The notes beneath the pieces are model-generated. The model was given only the letters and a program-made list of their open reading frames with translations. It ran no database searches and was not told the DNA's origin. 64,000 nucleotides of DNA from Sphingobacterium composti. Its GTDB lineage: Bacteria > Bacteroidota > Bacteroidia > Sphingobacteriales > Sphingobacteriaceae. The stretch is taken from assembly GCF_009829075.1 (NCBI RefSeq), contig NZ_WUQZ01000008.1, positions 97,394 to 161,393 on the forward strand, given 5' to 3'. Shown in pieces: positions 8,724 to 16,684 of this stretch; position 1 is the first letter of the stretch; every line of letters starts with the position of its first letter. A program made the position numbers and the translations under genes.

Positions 8724-9536
8724 TTAGAGTATTTGGAATAATTTCAATATCTCGCGAGTCGCTAATTCACGTCCTGCTGCAAATTTACTAGTATTTTTTT
8801 GATCGTTTGGTTCTACATTTAGGGCAAAATAATAAACGTTTGGTTTTTTGTCTATCATGCCAACAAACCAACCGTTGTTATGATTATTATCTTGAGACCA
8901 TCCAGTTTTACCAAAATAAATATATTCAGATGTACGTTCTTTTTCAAAAACACGAAGCATTTTATCGTAAGTCGAATTCAAAATTGGTAATTTTTTAGTA
9001 TAAAAACGTTGTAGAAAATCAATTTGTTCGACTGGTGTAATTCTTGATTTGCCTTCTATCCAAAAATTGTCAATTGTACTTTCGTTTACATCCATATTAT
9101 TGAGGTGCAATTTGTTCAAATATGATTTCATTCGTTTTACACCTATACGCCTCGCGACTTCTTGATAACAAGGGAGACATGAGGCTTGAAACGCTTCCCG
9201 TACGGTCATATCTTTTTGCCAAGATTCAAAAGCACGTTTCTGTCCATCCCATTTTAGGGAATCATTTTCATCTTTGAGCACATTTGTTTCTAAAGCAATA
9301 ATTGAATTTACAATCTTGAACGTACTCGCAGGTAAATAACCTTTTTCTGCTAGCTCAAAGTTGTTGGAATAATAGGTTTTATTTTTAGCATCGAAAACCA
9401 AAACTGTTCCTTTTAAATCTTGTTTGGCTAGTATTTTTTCGATTTCATTTTTGAATTCTTCACTGCGTTTTGGCGTACTTCCGTGGAAATCACAACTTAA
9501 AAAAAGGAACAAAATCAATAACAAATAATAGCGCAT
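8724..9536 (-). CDS. Class D (OXA-type) beta-lactamase-like lipoprotein
   Basis: This is a penicillin-binding fold enzyme of the OXA family, or its non-hydrolytic relative. The nucleophile motif is PASTFK with Ser71 and the carboxylatable Lys74. The KTG triad is Lys210-Gly212 in YFGKTGWS, and the W-xx-G element is NGWFVG at 221-226. Two motifs differ from the usual. SxV is SCL (119-121, in SCLPCYQ) and the YGN position reads LNN (145-147). The N-terminus ends LFLSC at Cys15, suggesting a lipoprotein rather than a soluble enzyme. Sub-class and real beta-lactam hydrolysis cannot be settled from sequence. Confidence 0.85.
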   Translation of the reverse strand: MRYYLLLILFLFLSCDFHGSTPKRSEEFKNEIEKILAKQDLKGTVLVFDAKNKTYYSNNFELAEKGYLPASTFKIVNSIIALETNVLKDENDSLKWDGQKRAFESWQKDMTVREAFQASCLPCYQEVARRIGVKRMKSYLNKLHLNNMDVNESTIDNFWIEGKSRITPVEQIDFLQRFYTKKLPILNSTYDKMLRVFEKERTSEYIYFGKTGWSQDNNHNNGWFVGMIDKKPNVYYFALNVEPNDQKNTSKFAAGRELATREILKLFQIL

Positions 9537-9667
9537 AATGATAAGATTTTATAAATTTATGAAATTACCTATTTAAATTAATAAACCCTAAAATATGAAA
9601 CAAAAATCTAAACCTATTGGCCCCGAATTAATTGTATTTATTCTTTAATAATATGCATAAACAATGG

Positions 9668-9675
9668 TATTTTTG
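9668..9675 (+). promoter_or_regulatory. Promoter -7 box of pcm
   Basis: TATTTTTG is an exact TAnnTTTG match ending 7 bases before the pcm ATG at 9683. The leader would be about 4 bases and there is no room for a ribosome binding site. Confidence 0.55.
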
Positions 9676-9682
9676 ACGAACG

Positions 9683-10339
9683 ATGGCATATAAATTCATA
9701 GATAATTACAGAGAGAAGGGCGCAAGAAACAAGTTGGTAAAGCATCTAGAAAGTAGAGGTATACAAGACAAACGTGTACTTGAAGCTATCGGTAAAGTAC
9801 CTCGTCATTACTTTTTTGATGAAACATTTTGGAATCAAGCGTATAAGGATATTGCCTTCCCGATAGGTGATGGACAGACTATTTCGCAACCCTATACAGT
9901 CGCCTATCAATCCGAACTTTTGCATGTGAAAAAGGGTGATAAAGTGCTTGAAATAGGTACTGGATCTGGATATCAAACATGTATTTTGATGGAGCTTGGT
10001 GCAGAAGTATATACTATAGAGCGTCAAGAAAATTTATATAATCGTACTATTCAAGTTTTACCTTATATGGGTTACAAACCAAACTTTTTTTTAGGAGATG
10101 GATCTAAAGGTATTGCTGAGCATGCACCTTATGACAAAATAATTGTGACTGCCGGAGCGCCATTCGTACCTGAAATTATGTTGAAACAATTACGTTTAGG
10201 AGGATTGTTAGTTATTCCGGTGGGGGATGAGAATTCCCAAAAGATGGTTACAATTCTGCGTGTAGGTGAGAATGATTTCGAGCGAATCGAATTAGATACA
10301 TTTCGATTTGTTCCATTGGTAGGTGATAAAGCTTGGTAA
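9683..10339 (+). CDS. pcm: Protein-L-isoaspartate O-methyltransferase
   Basis: Pcm methylates isoaspartyl residues in damaged proteins using S-adenosylmethionine, which starts their repair. The SAM-binding motif VLEIGTGSGYQTCIL is at about residues 92-106. The family signatures DGQTISQPYTVA and the C-terminal RFVPLVG are intact. Length (218 aa) is typical. The membrane MutS gene follows 51 bases later on the same strand. Confidence 0.95.
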   Translation: MAYKFIDNYREKGARNKLVKHLESRGIQDKRVLEAIGKVPRHYFFDETFWNQAYKDIAFPIGDGQTISQPYTVAYQSELLHVKKGDKVLEIGTGSGYQTCILMELGAEVYTIERQENLYNRTIQVLPYMGYKPNFFLGDGSKGIAEHAPYDKIIVTAGAPFVPEIMLKQLRLGGLLVIPVGDENSQKMVTILRVGENDFERIELDTFRFVPLVGDKAW

Positions 10340-10390
10340 TTTCTATAAACATTCCAATTCTTCAGGAGCTTTTACCTATCTTTAGGCCTA

Positions 10391-12196
10391 ATGAAGGCAT
10401 TCTACGAACAAAATATACACCAAACTAAACAAGAACTTGTAGTTCTTGAAAAAAGTATCAATAAAAATAGTTTAATGCGTTTGGCGCTCATACTTATAGG
10501 CGCTATAGCATTATTTCAAATATTCCAAATGAATAATATTTGGATATTGCTTATCGCTGTTTTTGCAATTGTATTGGGCTTTGCATATTTGGTTCTTCGT
10601 CAAAGCAAGCTGGAAAAGCTTCGAGATGAAAAACAAGCATTTCTGCGAGTTAATGAGAATGAGCTCCATATAGAAAAACACTCAGAAAATATCTATTCGA
10701 ATGGTTTAGAATACGACGAACCTCGACATGCTTACACTTCTGATTTAGATATTTTTGGTGAAAAGTCATTGTTTTCTTTCATCAATCGAGCGGCCACTAA
10801 AGACGGTGCCTCATTGTTAGCCTCTTGGTTTTTGTCGGCTGGTTCCAAACAAACAATTTTAGAAAGACAGCATGCGAGTGCAGAATTAGCTTCTAAACGT
10901 GAATGGACTCAGTTACTACAAACTAAATTATTGTTTAATCTTGGACAAAAAGTAAATATCAAAACATTTTTGACAAGGTATATGGAAGATGGTTCACTCA
11001 ATTTTGGATCTTCTTTTATGCGTTTGTATGTTAAGATGGCGCCTTTTCTGTTCGTTATTGGCGTTATTATTTCTTTGTTTTTGACTCCGGTTTGGAATTA
11101 TATGTTGCTATTGGCTATTGTGCATTTGATCTGGTCAATGGCTCTGTCTGTGAAGGTATCTTATTTCTCCAGCAAGATAGATAAAATTGGGGTGACCTTG
11201 ATTGCGTATGCAGATGCTGTCAAGATGGTGGAGGAAGAGCAATTTTCTTCGGTCTTAAACCAGATGTTGCAAGCCGAATTAAAAACTGATAAACAAGAGC
11301 AATTATCTTCAGCTTTTAAACATTTGGGGAGTTTGGTAGATAAATTGGATGCACGCAATAATATTTTGATAGGTTCTATTTTGAATATGCTATTGTTGTG
11401 GGATTTTAAACAAGTATTGGCAATAGTAGATTGGAAAAAGAACTATGAAGTCAATGTCCTGAGGGCTTTTGATATAATTGCTGAATTCGAAGCTTTGGTA
11501 AGTCTAGCTACGTTAAAAAGTAATCAGCCTAATTGGGTTACGCCCGATATTTTGAATAGTACGCAGCAGGATAGAATCTTAGCCGTCGATATTAATCATC
11601 CTTTAATCAATAAAAGTAGTGCAGTAGCTAATAATTATGATGCTGCAGACCATCAATTAGCTTTGATTACAGGTTCAAATATGGCGGGCAAAAGTACTTT
11701 CCTGCGTACTATAGGTATTAATGCTGTTTTGGCTTACGCCGGTGCTGTAACTTGTGCATCGAAGTTTGAATTGCCAATTTATAATTTAGTGAGTTATATG
11801 CGCATCAAGGATAGCTTGAATGAGAGCACTTCGACATTTAAAGCTGAGCTGGATCGTATGAAATTCATTCTAGACAAATTAGCTACAGATCCAGATACAT
11901 TTGTGTTGATAGATGAAATGTTGCGAGGTACGAATTCTGTTGATAAATACTTGGGATCTAAAGCTATCATACGTAAAATCTTAGGCATTAATGGAAAAGG
12001 AATGTTGGCAACACATGATTTGCAATTAGCGAATTTGGAGGTTGAATATCCTGGACGACTACAAAATTTCCATTTCGATATTCAAGTGAAAGATGGGGAA
12101 ATGTTATTTGATTATAAATTAAAGAATGGAAAATGTACGATTTTCAATGCCTCGCTTTTGCTTAAAGGTATAGGTGTAGACGTTCAAAACGTTTAG
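10391..12196 (+). CDS. Membrane-anchored MutS-family ATPase
   Basis: This protein has the MutS core and ATPase but lacks the N-terminal mismatch-binding domain. Walker A is GSNMAGKS (428-435) and Walker B ends in ID-E (Asp508, Glu509) in TFVLIDEM. The LRGTNSVDKYLGSKA segment is the MutS signature. Four hydrophobic segments at about 29-47, 50-69, 212-229 and 232-252 indicate membrane insertion. Length is 601 aa, against about 850 for MutS. Such proteins occur widely in Bacteroidota and are usually annotated DNA mismatch repair protein MutS, but a role in mismatch repair is unproven. The mRNA leader appears very short (TATCTTTA box at 10377-10384). Confidence 0.88.
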   Translation: MKAFYEQNIHQTKQELVVLEKSINKNSLMRLALILIGAIALFQIFQMNNIWILLIAVFAIVLGFAYLVLRQSKLEKLRDEKQAFLRVNENELHIEKHSENIYSNGLEYDEPRHAYTSDLDIFGEKSLFSFINRAATKDGASLLASWFLSAGSKQTILERQHASAELASKREWTQLLQTKLLFNLGQKVNIKTFLTRYMEDGSLNFGSSFMRLYVKMAPFLFVIGVIISLFLTPVWNYMLLLAIVHLIWSMALSVKVSYFSSKIDKIGVTLIAYADAVKMVEEEQFSSVLNQMLQAELKTDKQEQLSSAFKHLGSLVDKLDARNNILIGSILNMLLLWDFKQVLAIVDWKKNYEVNVLRAFDIIAEFEALVSLATLKSNQPNWVTPDILNSTQQDRILAVDINHPLINKSSAVANNYDAADHQLALITGSNMAGKSTFLRTIGINAVLAYAGAVTCASKFELPIYNLVSYMRIKDSLNESTSTFKAELDRMKFILDKLATDPDTFVLIDEMLRGTNSVDKYLGSKAIIRKILGINGKGMLATHDLQLANLEVEYPGRLQNFHFDIQVKDGEMLFDYKLKNGKCTIFNASLLLKGIGVDVQNV

Positions 12197-12202
12197 AAGT
12201 TG

Positions 12203-12210
12203 TACTTTTG
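12203..12210 (+). promoter_or_regulatory. Promoter -7 box of the thioesterase gene
   Basis: TACTTTTG matches TAnnTTTG exactly and lies 7 bases after the mutS-like stop codon. The expected leader is about 16 bases. Confidence 0.5.
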
Positions 12211-12229
12211 TGCAGATAATTAGAAAAAA

Positions 12230-12631
12230 ATGACTTTACAAGAGCGAATAGATCAGGCAGAAACTAGGGTGTGTACAACAGTATTCCCATTTTTGACAAA
12301 TCATCATGACACATTATTTGGTGGAAAGGCTATGGCAATCATGGATGAGGTAGCTTTTATGGCGGCCACACGTTTTTGTCGTAAGCGCCTAGTCACTGTA
12401 TCTTCTGACAAGATTAATTTTGAAAAAGCTATTCCTTCTGGTAGTATTATCGAAGCCATAGCAAGAGTGGATAGTGTAGGGCGTACAAGCGTAAAAGTTA
12501 AAGTAGAAATCTACTTAGAACATATGTATGAAGAAGGAAGAGAACTAGCAATTCAAGGAATGTTTACGCTAGTAGCGCTTGATGATGATAAAAAGCCTAT
12601 CCCTGTGTTGGAAGGATTAGGGATTTTATAA
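12230..12631 (+). CDS. Acyl-CoA thioesterase, hotdog fold (YciA/ACOT type)
   Basis: A cytoplasmic hotdog-fold enzyme expected to hydrolyse acyl-CoA thioesters. The family motifs are NHHDTLFGGKAMAIMDEVA at about 22-40, with the catalytic Asp/Glu region, and VTVSSDKINFEKAI at about 57-70. At 133 aa it is a single-domain protein. It has its own promoter box and its own terminator, so it is likely monocistronic. Chain-length preference is not predictable here. Confidence 0.9.
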   Translation: MTLQERIDQAETRVCTTVFPFLTNHHDTLFGGKAMAIMDEVAFMAATRFCRKRLVTVSSDKINFEKAIPSGSIIEAIARVDSVGRTSVKVKVEIYLEHMYEEGRELAIQGMFTLVALDDDKKPIPVLEGLGIL

Positions 12632-12662
12632 ATACTACACAATATATTAATTGTGCAAAAGG

Positions 12663-12700
12663 AAATGTGGGATTCATTAAGTTGGATTTCACATTTTTTA
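12663..12700 (+). terminator. Terminator after the thioesterase gene
   Basis: AAATGTGGGATTC (12663-12675) can pair with GGATTTCACATTT (12684-12696) along 13 positions if G-U wobbles are allowed. A run of T follows. Confidence 0.65.
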
Positions 12701-12775
12701 TTAATGGGCTTTTTAGAATTATTTATAGATGATTAATATTTTGTTGTTATATTTAAATATACCAGCCTGCAAGTG

Positions 12776-13505
12776 ATGATTTGTATTTATAAAATAAGAA
12801 ACCTAAAGCCTAAAAAGGAACGAAAGGCTTATCCTTATAACATCAAAGCACTTCGTAATCTGAAAGAATTGGAATTCACGAACCCGATAACATTTATAGT
12901 GGGCGAGAATGGAATGGGAAAGTCGACTTTAGTAGAAGCTATAGCCATTAAAGCTGGTTTTAATCCAGAAGGCGGAAGTCGAAATTTTAATTTCGAGACA
13001 ATGAGTTCGCATTCGGTATTATTTGAAGATTTAAAAATTACTCGGACAGCATGGCGTAATAAGGATGGTTACTTTCTGCGAGCAGAAAGTTTTTATAATG
13101 TTGCTAGTGAGGTAAAACGTCTCTATGAAGGAGACCCATTTCGTTTTGGAAAGAGCATATGGACATTCTCTCCATGATTGTTCACACGGCGAAAGCTTTA
13201 TGGCATTATTACACAATAGATTCAGTGGGAATGGCTTATATATTTTGGACGAACCGGAGTCTGCACTTTCTTTGTCGAGACAGATGAATATGATGGTACG
13301 ATTTAAGGAATTGTTAGCACAGAAATCACAATTTATCATTGCTACACACTCGCCAATCTTGTTGGCATATCCCGGAGCTGAAATTTGGCAATTGGATGAA
13401 AAGGGTATTCAAAAAGTAGTCTATGAAGATACCGACCAATATCGGTTGACAAAGTTCTTTTTGAATAATCCAGAACGAATGTTAAAAGAATTAAATTTGC
13501 TATAA
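12776..13505 (+). pseudogene. AAA family ATPase (RecF/SMC-like), split by a frameshift
   Basis: The first half carries a Walker A motif, GENGMGKST, near residue 43. The second half carries the ABC-type signature SHGES, Walker B YILDEPESAL and the D-loop/H-loop region IIATHSPIL. The halves are in different frames. The change happens around 13125-13165, where frame one runs into a TGA and frame two reads ERAYGHSLHDCSHGES, the part expected for the family. A single extra base, for example in the CCC run at 13135-13137, would explain it. Reading through, the protein would be about 240 aa. A sequencing error or true gene decay are both possible. The first ATG is at 12776, one codon after a GTG. 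Confidence 0.75.
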
Positions 13506-13650
13506 CTTTATGTTAGTTATGTAAGATAAATTAAGGATTAGTTTGGTGTTAGTATTGAACTTTGTTTAGCGAAAGTAGTCGCCTTACAAAATTTTGAAAG
13601 ATGCAAGTATGGTGTAGCTAAGTTCAAAATTTTTCAGCGACGAGTTTTTG

Positions 13651-13675
13651 GTAACTTTTTGAGGGAAAAAGTTAC
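13651..13675. repeat. Perfect 10-bp inverted repeat in a non-coding stretch
   Basis: GTAACTTTTT (13651-13660) and AAAAAGTTAC (13666-13675) are separated by GAGGG. The surrounding 13506-13730 region has no supportable gene, and this is the clearest structure in it. It resembles dispersed palindromes seen in other Bacteroidota intergenic regions. Confidence 0.5.
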
Positions 13676-13730
13676 TGCCAGCCCGGCATGAGGGCATTAA
13701 CATATATTCTTAATTAACTTTATAAACAAC

Positions 13731-13757
13731 AAAGGTCATTCTTTGTGAATGACCTTT
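13731..13757. terminator. Bidirectional terminator between the ATPase and accD
   Basis: The perfect 11-bp stem AAAGGTCATTC / GAATGACCTTT has a 5-base loop TTTGT. It serves the minus-strand accD (stop at 13766) and possibly the plus-strand ATPase. Confidence 0.85.
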
Positions 13758-13765
13758 TGTATGTT

Positions 13766-14608
13766 TTATTTTACCAACTTCAAGAAAGTTGAAACTTTTT
13801 CTTTCAGTTGTCTTCTGTCTACGATAAAATCTAAGAAACCGTGCTCTAAAACGAATTCTGAAGTTTGGAAACCTTTAGGAAGGTCTTTCTTAATAGTTTC
13901 TTTAATGACACGAGGTCCTGCAAAACCAATCAAAGCACCTGGTTCTGCGATATTGATATCTCCCAACATCGCGTAAGAAGCTGTCACACCTCCGGTAGTA
14001 GGGTCAGTCAACAAACAGATGTAAGGTAATTTTGCTTGGCTCAATAAAGCTAGTTTAGCTGAAGTTTTAGCCATTTGCATCAAGGAGAATGCTGCTTCCA
14101 TCATACGTGCACCACCTGATTTTGAAATCAACATAAATGGTAATTTATGTTCCAAACAATAATCAATAGAACGCGCAATTTTCTCACCTACTACCGAACC
14201 CATCGAACCACCAATAAAGTTGAAGTCCATACATGCGATTACGATGTCCTGACCATTCAATTTACCATGTCCAGAGCGTAAGGCATCTTTAAGGCCTGTT
14301 TTCTTTTGGCTTTCTACTAAGCGCTCGTGATAAGGTTTGCTGTCAACGAAATTCAAAGGGTCACCAGCGGTCAAATTAGGGAATAATTCTGTAAACTGAT
14401 TGTCGTCAAATAAAATAGAGAAATATGCTGCAGAACCAATACGAATGTGGTAATCACAATACTGACACACGTATTTATTCTCAATTTGTTCTAAGTTCAG
14501 AAGAGGTTTTTTACAATTTGGACATTTGTCCCACATCCCATCAGGAGCCTCTTTTTTGTTTGCTGTTGCAGTTCTAATCCCTGCCGTACTTCTTTTAAAC
14601 CAACTCAT
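13766..14608 (-). CDS. accD: Acetyl-CoA carboxylase carboxyltransferase subunit beta
   Basis: AccD carries the carboxyltransferase half that moves the carboxyl group from biotin to acetyl-CoA, giving malonyl-CoA for fatty acid synthesis. The zinc ribbon is complete, with Cys29, Cys32, Cys48 and Cys51. The crotonase-like core includes the [17 protein letters not shown] and SGGARMMEA blocks, and the [17 protein letters not shown] segment. At 280 aa it is normal in length. accA is not next to it, so the partner subunit is encoded elsewhere. The SRP RNA gene lies directly upstream on the same strand. Confidence 0.96.
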   Translation of the reverse strand: MSWFKRSTAGIRTATANKKEAPDGMWDKCPNCKKPLLNLEQIENKYVCQYCDYHIRIGSAAYFSILFDDNQFTELFPNLTAGDPLNFVDSKPYHERLVESQKKTGLKDALRSGHGKLNGQDIVIACMDFNFIGGSMGSVVGEKIARSIDYCLEHKLPFMLISKSGGARMMEAAFSLMQMAKTSAKLALLSQAKLPYICLLTDPTTGGVTASYAMLGDINIAEPGALIGFAGPRVIKETIKKDLPKGFQTSEFVLEHGFLDFIVDRRQLKEKVSTFLKLVK

Positions 14609-14720
14609 ATAATCGTGTTTGTTCGAACTACAAATAAACGAAAAGATATGCTAAAAGTAAAACTAAAAGGCTAAAAGTGATAAAGGATTTAGGTTTGTTA
14701 GAAAAGTATAGAAACAAAAA

Positions 14721-14820
14721 GTGGGCAAGCTCCCTTTATCGCACCGCTCAACCTAATACCCTTGCTATGTTCCCATCCTGGGGGAGTCAAAGGGAGCTGG
14801 TCGTAAAGGACTTACCCACC
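14721..14820 (-). ncRNA. ffs: Signal recognition particle RNA (small bacterial type, 4.5S-like)
   Basis: On the minus strand the 100-nt sequence folds into one long hairpin. The outer stem is GTGGGTAAG with CTTGCCCAC, and a second stem is GCTCCCTTT with AAAGGGAGC. The tip is the SRP helix 8 signature: CAGG-ATG-GGAA-CAT-AGCA, a GGAA tetraloop with the AGG/AGCA internal loop that binds Ffh. This matches the E. coli 4.5S pattern CAGG-UCC-GGAA-GGA-AGCA position for position. A perfect -7 and a -33 box sit just upstream, and the predicted transcript start fits the 5' end. The RNA pairs with Ffh to target membrane proteins. Confidence 0.93.
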
Positions 14821-14821
14821 A

Positions 14822-14851
14822 CAAAAGTAGGAAAATTTTGAGATTTTCAAA
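14822..14851 (-). promoter_or_regulatory. Promoter of the SRP RNA gene (-7 and -33 boxes)
   Basis: On the minus strand, TACTTTTG (14822-14829) is an exact -7 match and TTTG (14848-14851) a -33 match, separated by 18 bases. This is the best full Bacteroidota promoter seen in the window. Confidence 0.8.
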
Positions 14852-14899
14852 AGTAAATCACGCTAATCTTCCTATCGTGTTGATGTTCAGTTGGAAAAA

Positions 14900-15127
14900 T
14901 TACATTTTGCTTTCATCGAATTCGCCTGTCAAGGCAAAATAACCGAAAACACCAAGTCCAATTGATATAATTGGTGTCAAAATGAATACGATGATAATCC
15001 CAAAAACTAAGTCTTCTTGATGTCCTGTCTGAAATTTTGGAAAACCAAACTGCACTATACAGAAGTATGCAGCTATTGCAGCTAAGATTAACCATACAAT
15101 CCCCAATATTTTCTTTATGAATTCCAT
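14900..15127 (-). CDS. Small two-helix membrane protein downstream of an MFS transporter
   Basis: A 75-residue protein with two hydrophobic helices at about 7-26 and 40-66 and a short acidic end, FDESKM. The start codon is 2 bases after the MFS stop, so the two are translated from one mRNA. I believe similar small proteins (DUF6814-like) sit beside MHS transporters in Sphingobacteriaceae, but this is recalled from family knowledge and not shown here. It could be an accessory subunit of the transporter. Confidence 0.75.
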   Translation of the reverse strand: MEFIKKILGIVWLILAAIAAYFCIVQFGFPKFQTGHQEDLVFGIIIVFILTPIISIGLGVFGYFALTGEFDESKM

Positions 15128-15129
15128 TT

Positions 15130-16668
15130 CTATTGATTTTTAGCGTAAATACTTTTGTTAATATACAATGCGCCTATGATAAAGCAGACAGCCGAAATGA
15201 TTATCGGATACCAAAGTCCAGCTAAATAATATTCGGGGTCATGCAAGCTTTGTGCATTAGTTGCTAAATAAGTCGATACAGCAGGAAGTAATCCTCCAAA
15301 TACACCATTTCCGATATGATATGGCAATGACATCGATGTATAACGAATATTAACTGGGAATATTTCGACTAGAAATGCCGCTATAGGGCCGTAAACTAGT
15401 GTTATGTAAATGATTTGTATAAAAATTAATAGAACCAGAAAGACATAATTCATTCCAGAAAGATGAACAGAAGTTTTTTGTTGGACTATTGGATGTCCAT
15501 GTAAGTCTTTTTTTACTTCACTTTCAGGTTGATTGGTAATGATTTCTTTTGTAATCGTTCCGTCGTCGTACACACGTTGGGTAATGATTTGCGAGACTAT
15601 TTTATCATCTTTTTCAATCATTTCCTCTTTTACTTCTTTTTTATCTACGAGCTCAGTTTTCTTTTCTGTATTTGTTAATTGATACATTTGTTCATAGATA
15701 GGGCGGTATGTCAATAATGCTAATGCCATCCCTGTTAGCATCACCCATTTGCGACCTACTTTGTCCGATAACCAACCAAAAAAGATAAAAAATGGAGTTC
15801 CACACAAGAGTGCAATTCCCAATATCATGTCTGCTTGGTCGGTATGCAAATGCATGACAGTTTTCATAAAACTCATGGAGTAAAATTGTCCAGTGTACCA
15901 GACCACACCTTGTCCCATGGCTGCACCAAATAATGCCAACAATACAAATTTTAGGTTGTATTTATTTCCAAAACTTTCTTTAAGTGGGTTTTTAGAAGTT
16001 TTTCCTTCCGCTTTTACTTTTTTGAATTCTGGCGATTCGTCCATGTTTTTACGAATCAAGTAAGACACATACACCATTGCTATAGATAGCAAAAATGGTA
16101 CACGCCATCCCCAGTCATCAAACTGCTCTTCGCTCATAAGAGTGCGCGTGATAAGGATGACAATAAGGGATACAAAAAGTCCAAAAGTAGCTGTTGTTTG
16201 AATCCAAGAAGTCCAATAGCCACGTTGACCTTTGGGACTATGCTCTGCAACGTACGTCGCCGCGCCGCCATACTCACCTCCCAATGCTAATCCTTGTAAC
16301 AAGCGTAAGATGAGAACGAGTAAAGGTGCCCAAAAACCTATCGTTTCATAACTAGGAATACAGCCAATAAGAAAAGTAGCTCCACCCATTAATAAAAGCG
16401 TAGCCATAAATGTATATTTCCTTCCGATAACATCGCCCAATCTTCCGAAGAATAATGCGCCAAATGGTCGCACTACGAAGCCCGCTGCAAAAGTGGCTAA
16501 GGTGGACAAAAAGGCTGCTGTAGGATTGTCAGCAGGAAAAAATTTAGTAGAAATTACGATAGATAAACTACCAAAGATAAAAAAGTCATACCACTCAATG
16601 AGCGTCCCAAGCGAGGAAGCACCGATTACTTTCCAAATTCCTTTGGTCTCTTTTGATTCTGTTGTCAT
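15130..16668 (-). CDS. MFS transporter, metabolite:H+ symporter (MHS/ProP-like) family
   Basis: A 12-helix proton symporter of the plasma membrane, similar to ProP, ShiA or KgtP. The MFS motif GRLGDVIGRKYTF is between helices 2 and 3 (about residues 75-87), with the related FGWLSDKVGRKW later. LGGEYGGAATYVAEHSP in helix 5 is typical of MHS members. Residues about 330-405 form an unusually long, charged insert between helices 9 and 10 or so, rich in Lys and Glu. The substrate cannot be assigned; small carboxylates or osmolytes are typical. It heads the unit that includes the small membrane protein. Confidence 0.9.
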   Translation of the reverse strand: MTTESKETKGIWKVIGASSLGTLIEWYDFFIFGSLSIVISTKFFPADNPTAAFLSTLATFAAGFVVRPFGALFFGRLGDVIGRKYTFMATLLLMGGATFLIGCIPSYETIGFWAPLLVLILRLLQGLALGGEYGGAATYVAEHSPKGQRGYWTSWIQTTATFGLFVSLIVILITRTLMSEEQFDDWGWRVPFLLSIAMVYVSYLIRKNMDESPEFKKVKAEGKTSKNPLKESFGNKYNLKFVLLALFGAAMGQGVVWYTGQFYSMSFMKTVMHLHTDQADMILGIALLCGTPFFIFFGWLSDKVGRKWVMLTGMALALLTYRPIYEQMYQLTNTEKKTELVDKKEVKEEMIEKDDKIVSQIITQRVYDDGTITKEIITNQPESEVKKDLHGHPIVQQKTSVHLSGMNYVFLVLLIFIQIIYITLVYGPIAAFLVEIFPVNIRYTSMSLPYHIGNGVFGGLLPAVSTYLATNAQSLHDPEYYLAGLWYPIIISAVCFIIGALYINKSIYAKNQ

Positions 16669-16684
16669 AAATGTTTAAACAAGG

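Noticed and set aside
7868..9536. Antibiotic resistance island around the beta-lactamase-like gene
   Set aside because: No integron, IS or other resistance gene is near, and the base composition looks like the rest.
13125..13177. Programmed frameshift in the AAA ATPase
   Set aside because: No slippery heptamer plus pseudoknot is visible, and the change is better explained by one extra base.
14721..14820. Plain terminator or tRNA in the accD upstream region
   Set aside because: The SRP helix 8 tip with the GGAA tetraloop and a full promoter fit an SRP RNA gene; no tRNA cloverleaf is there.
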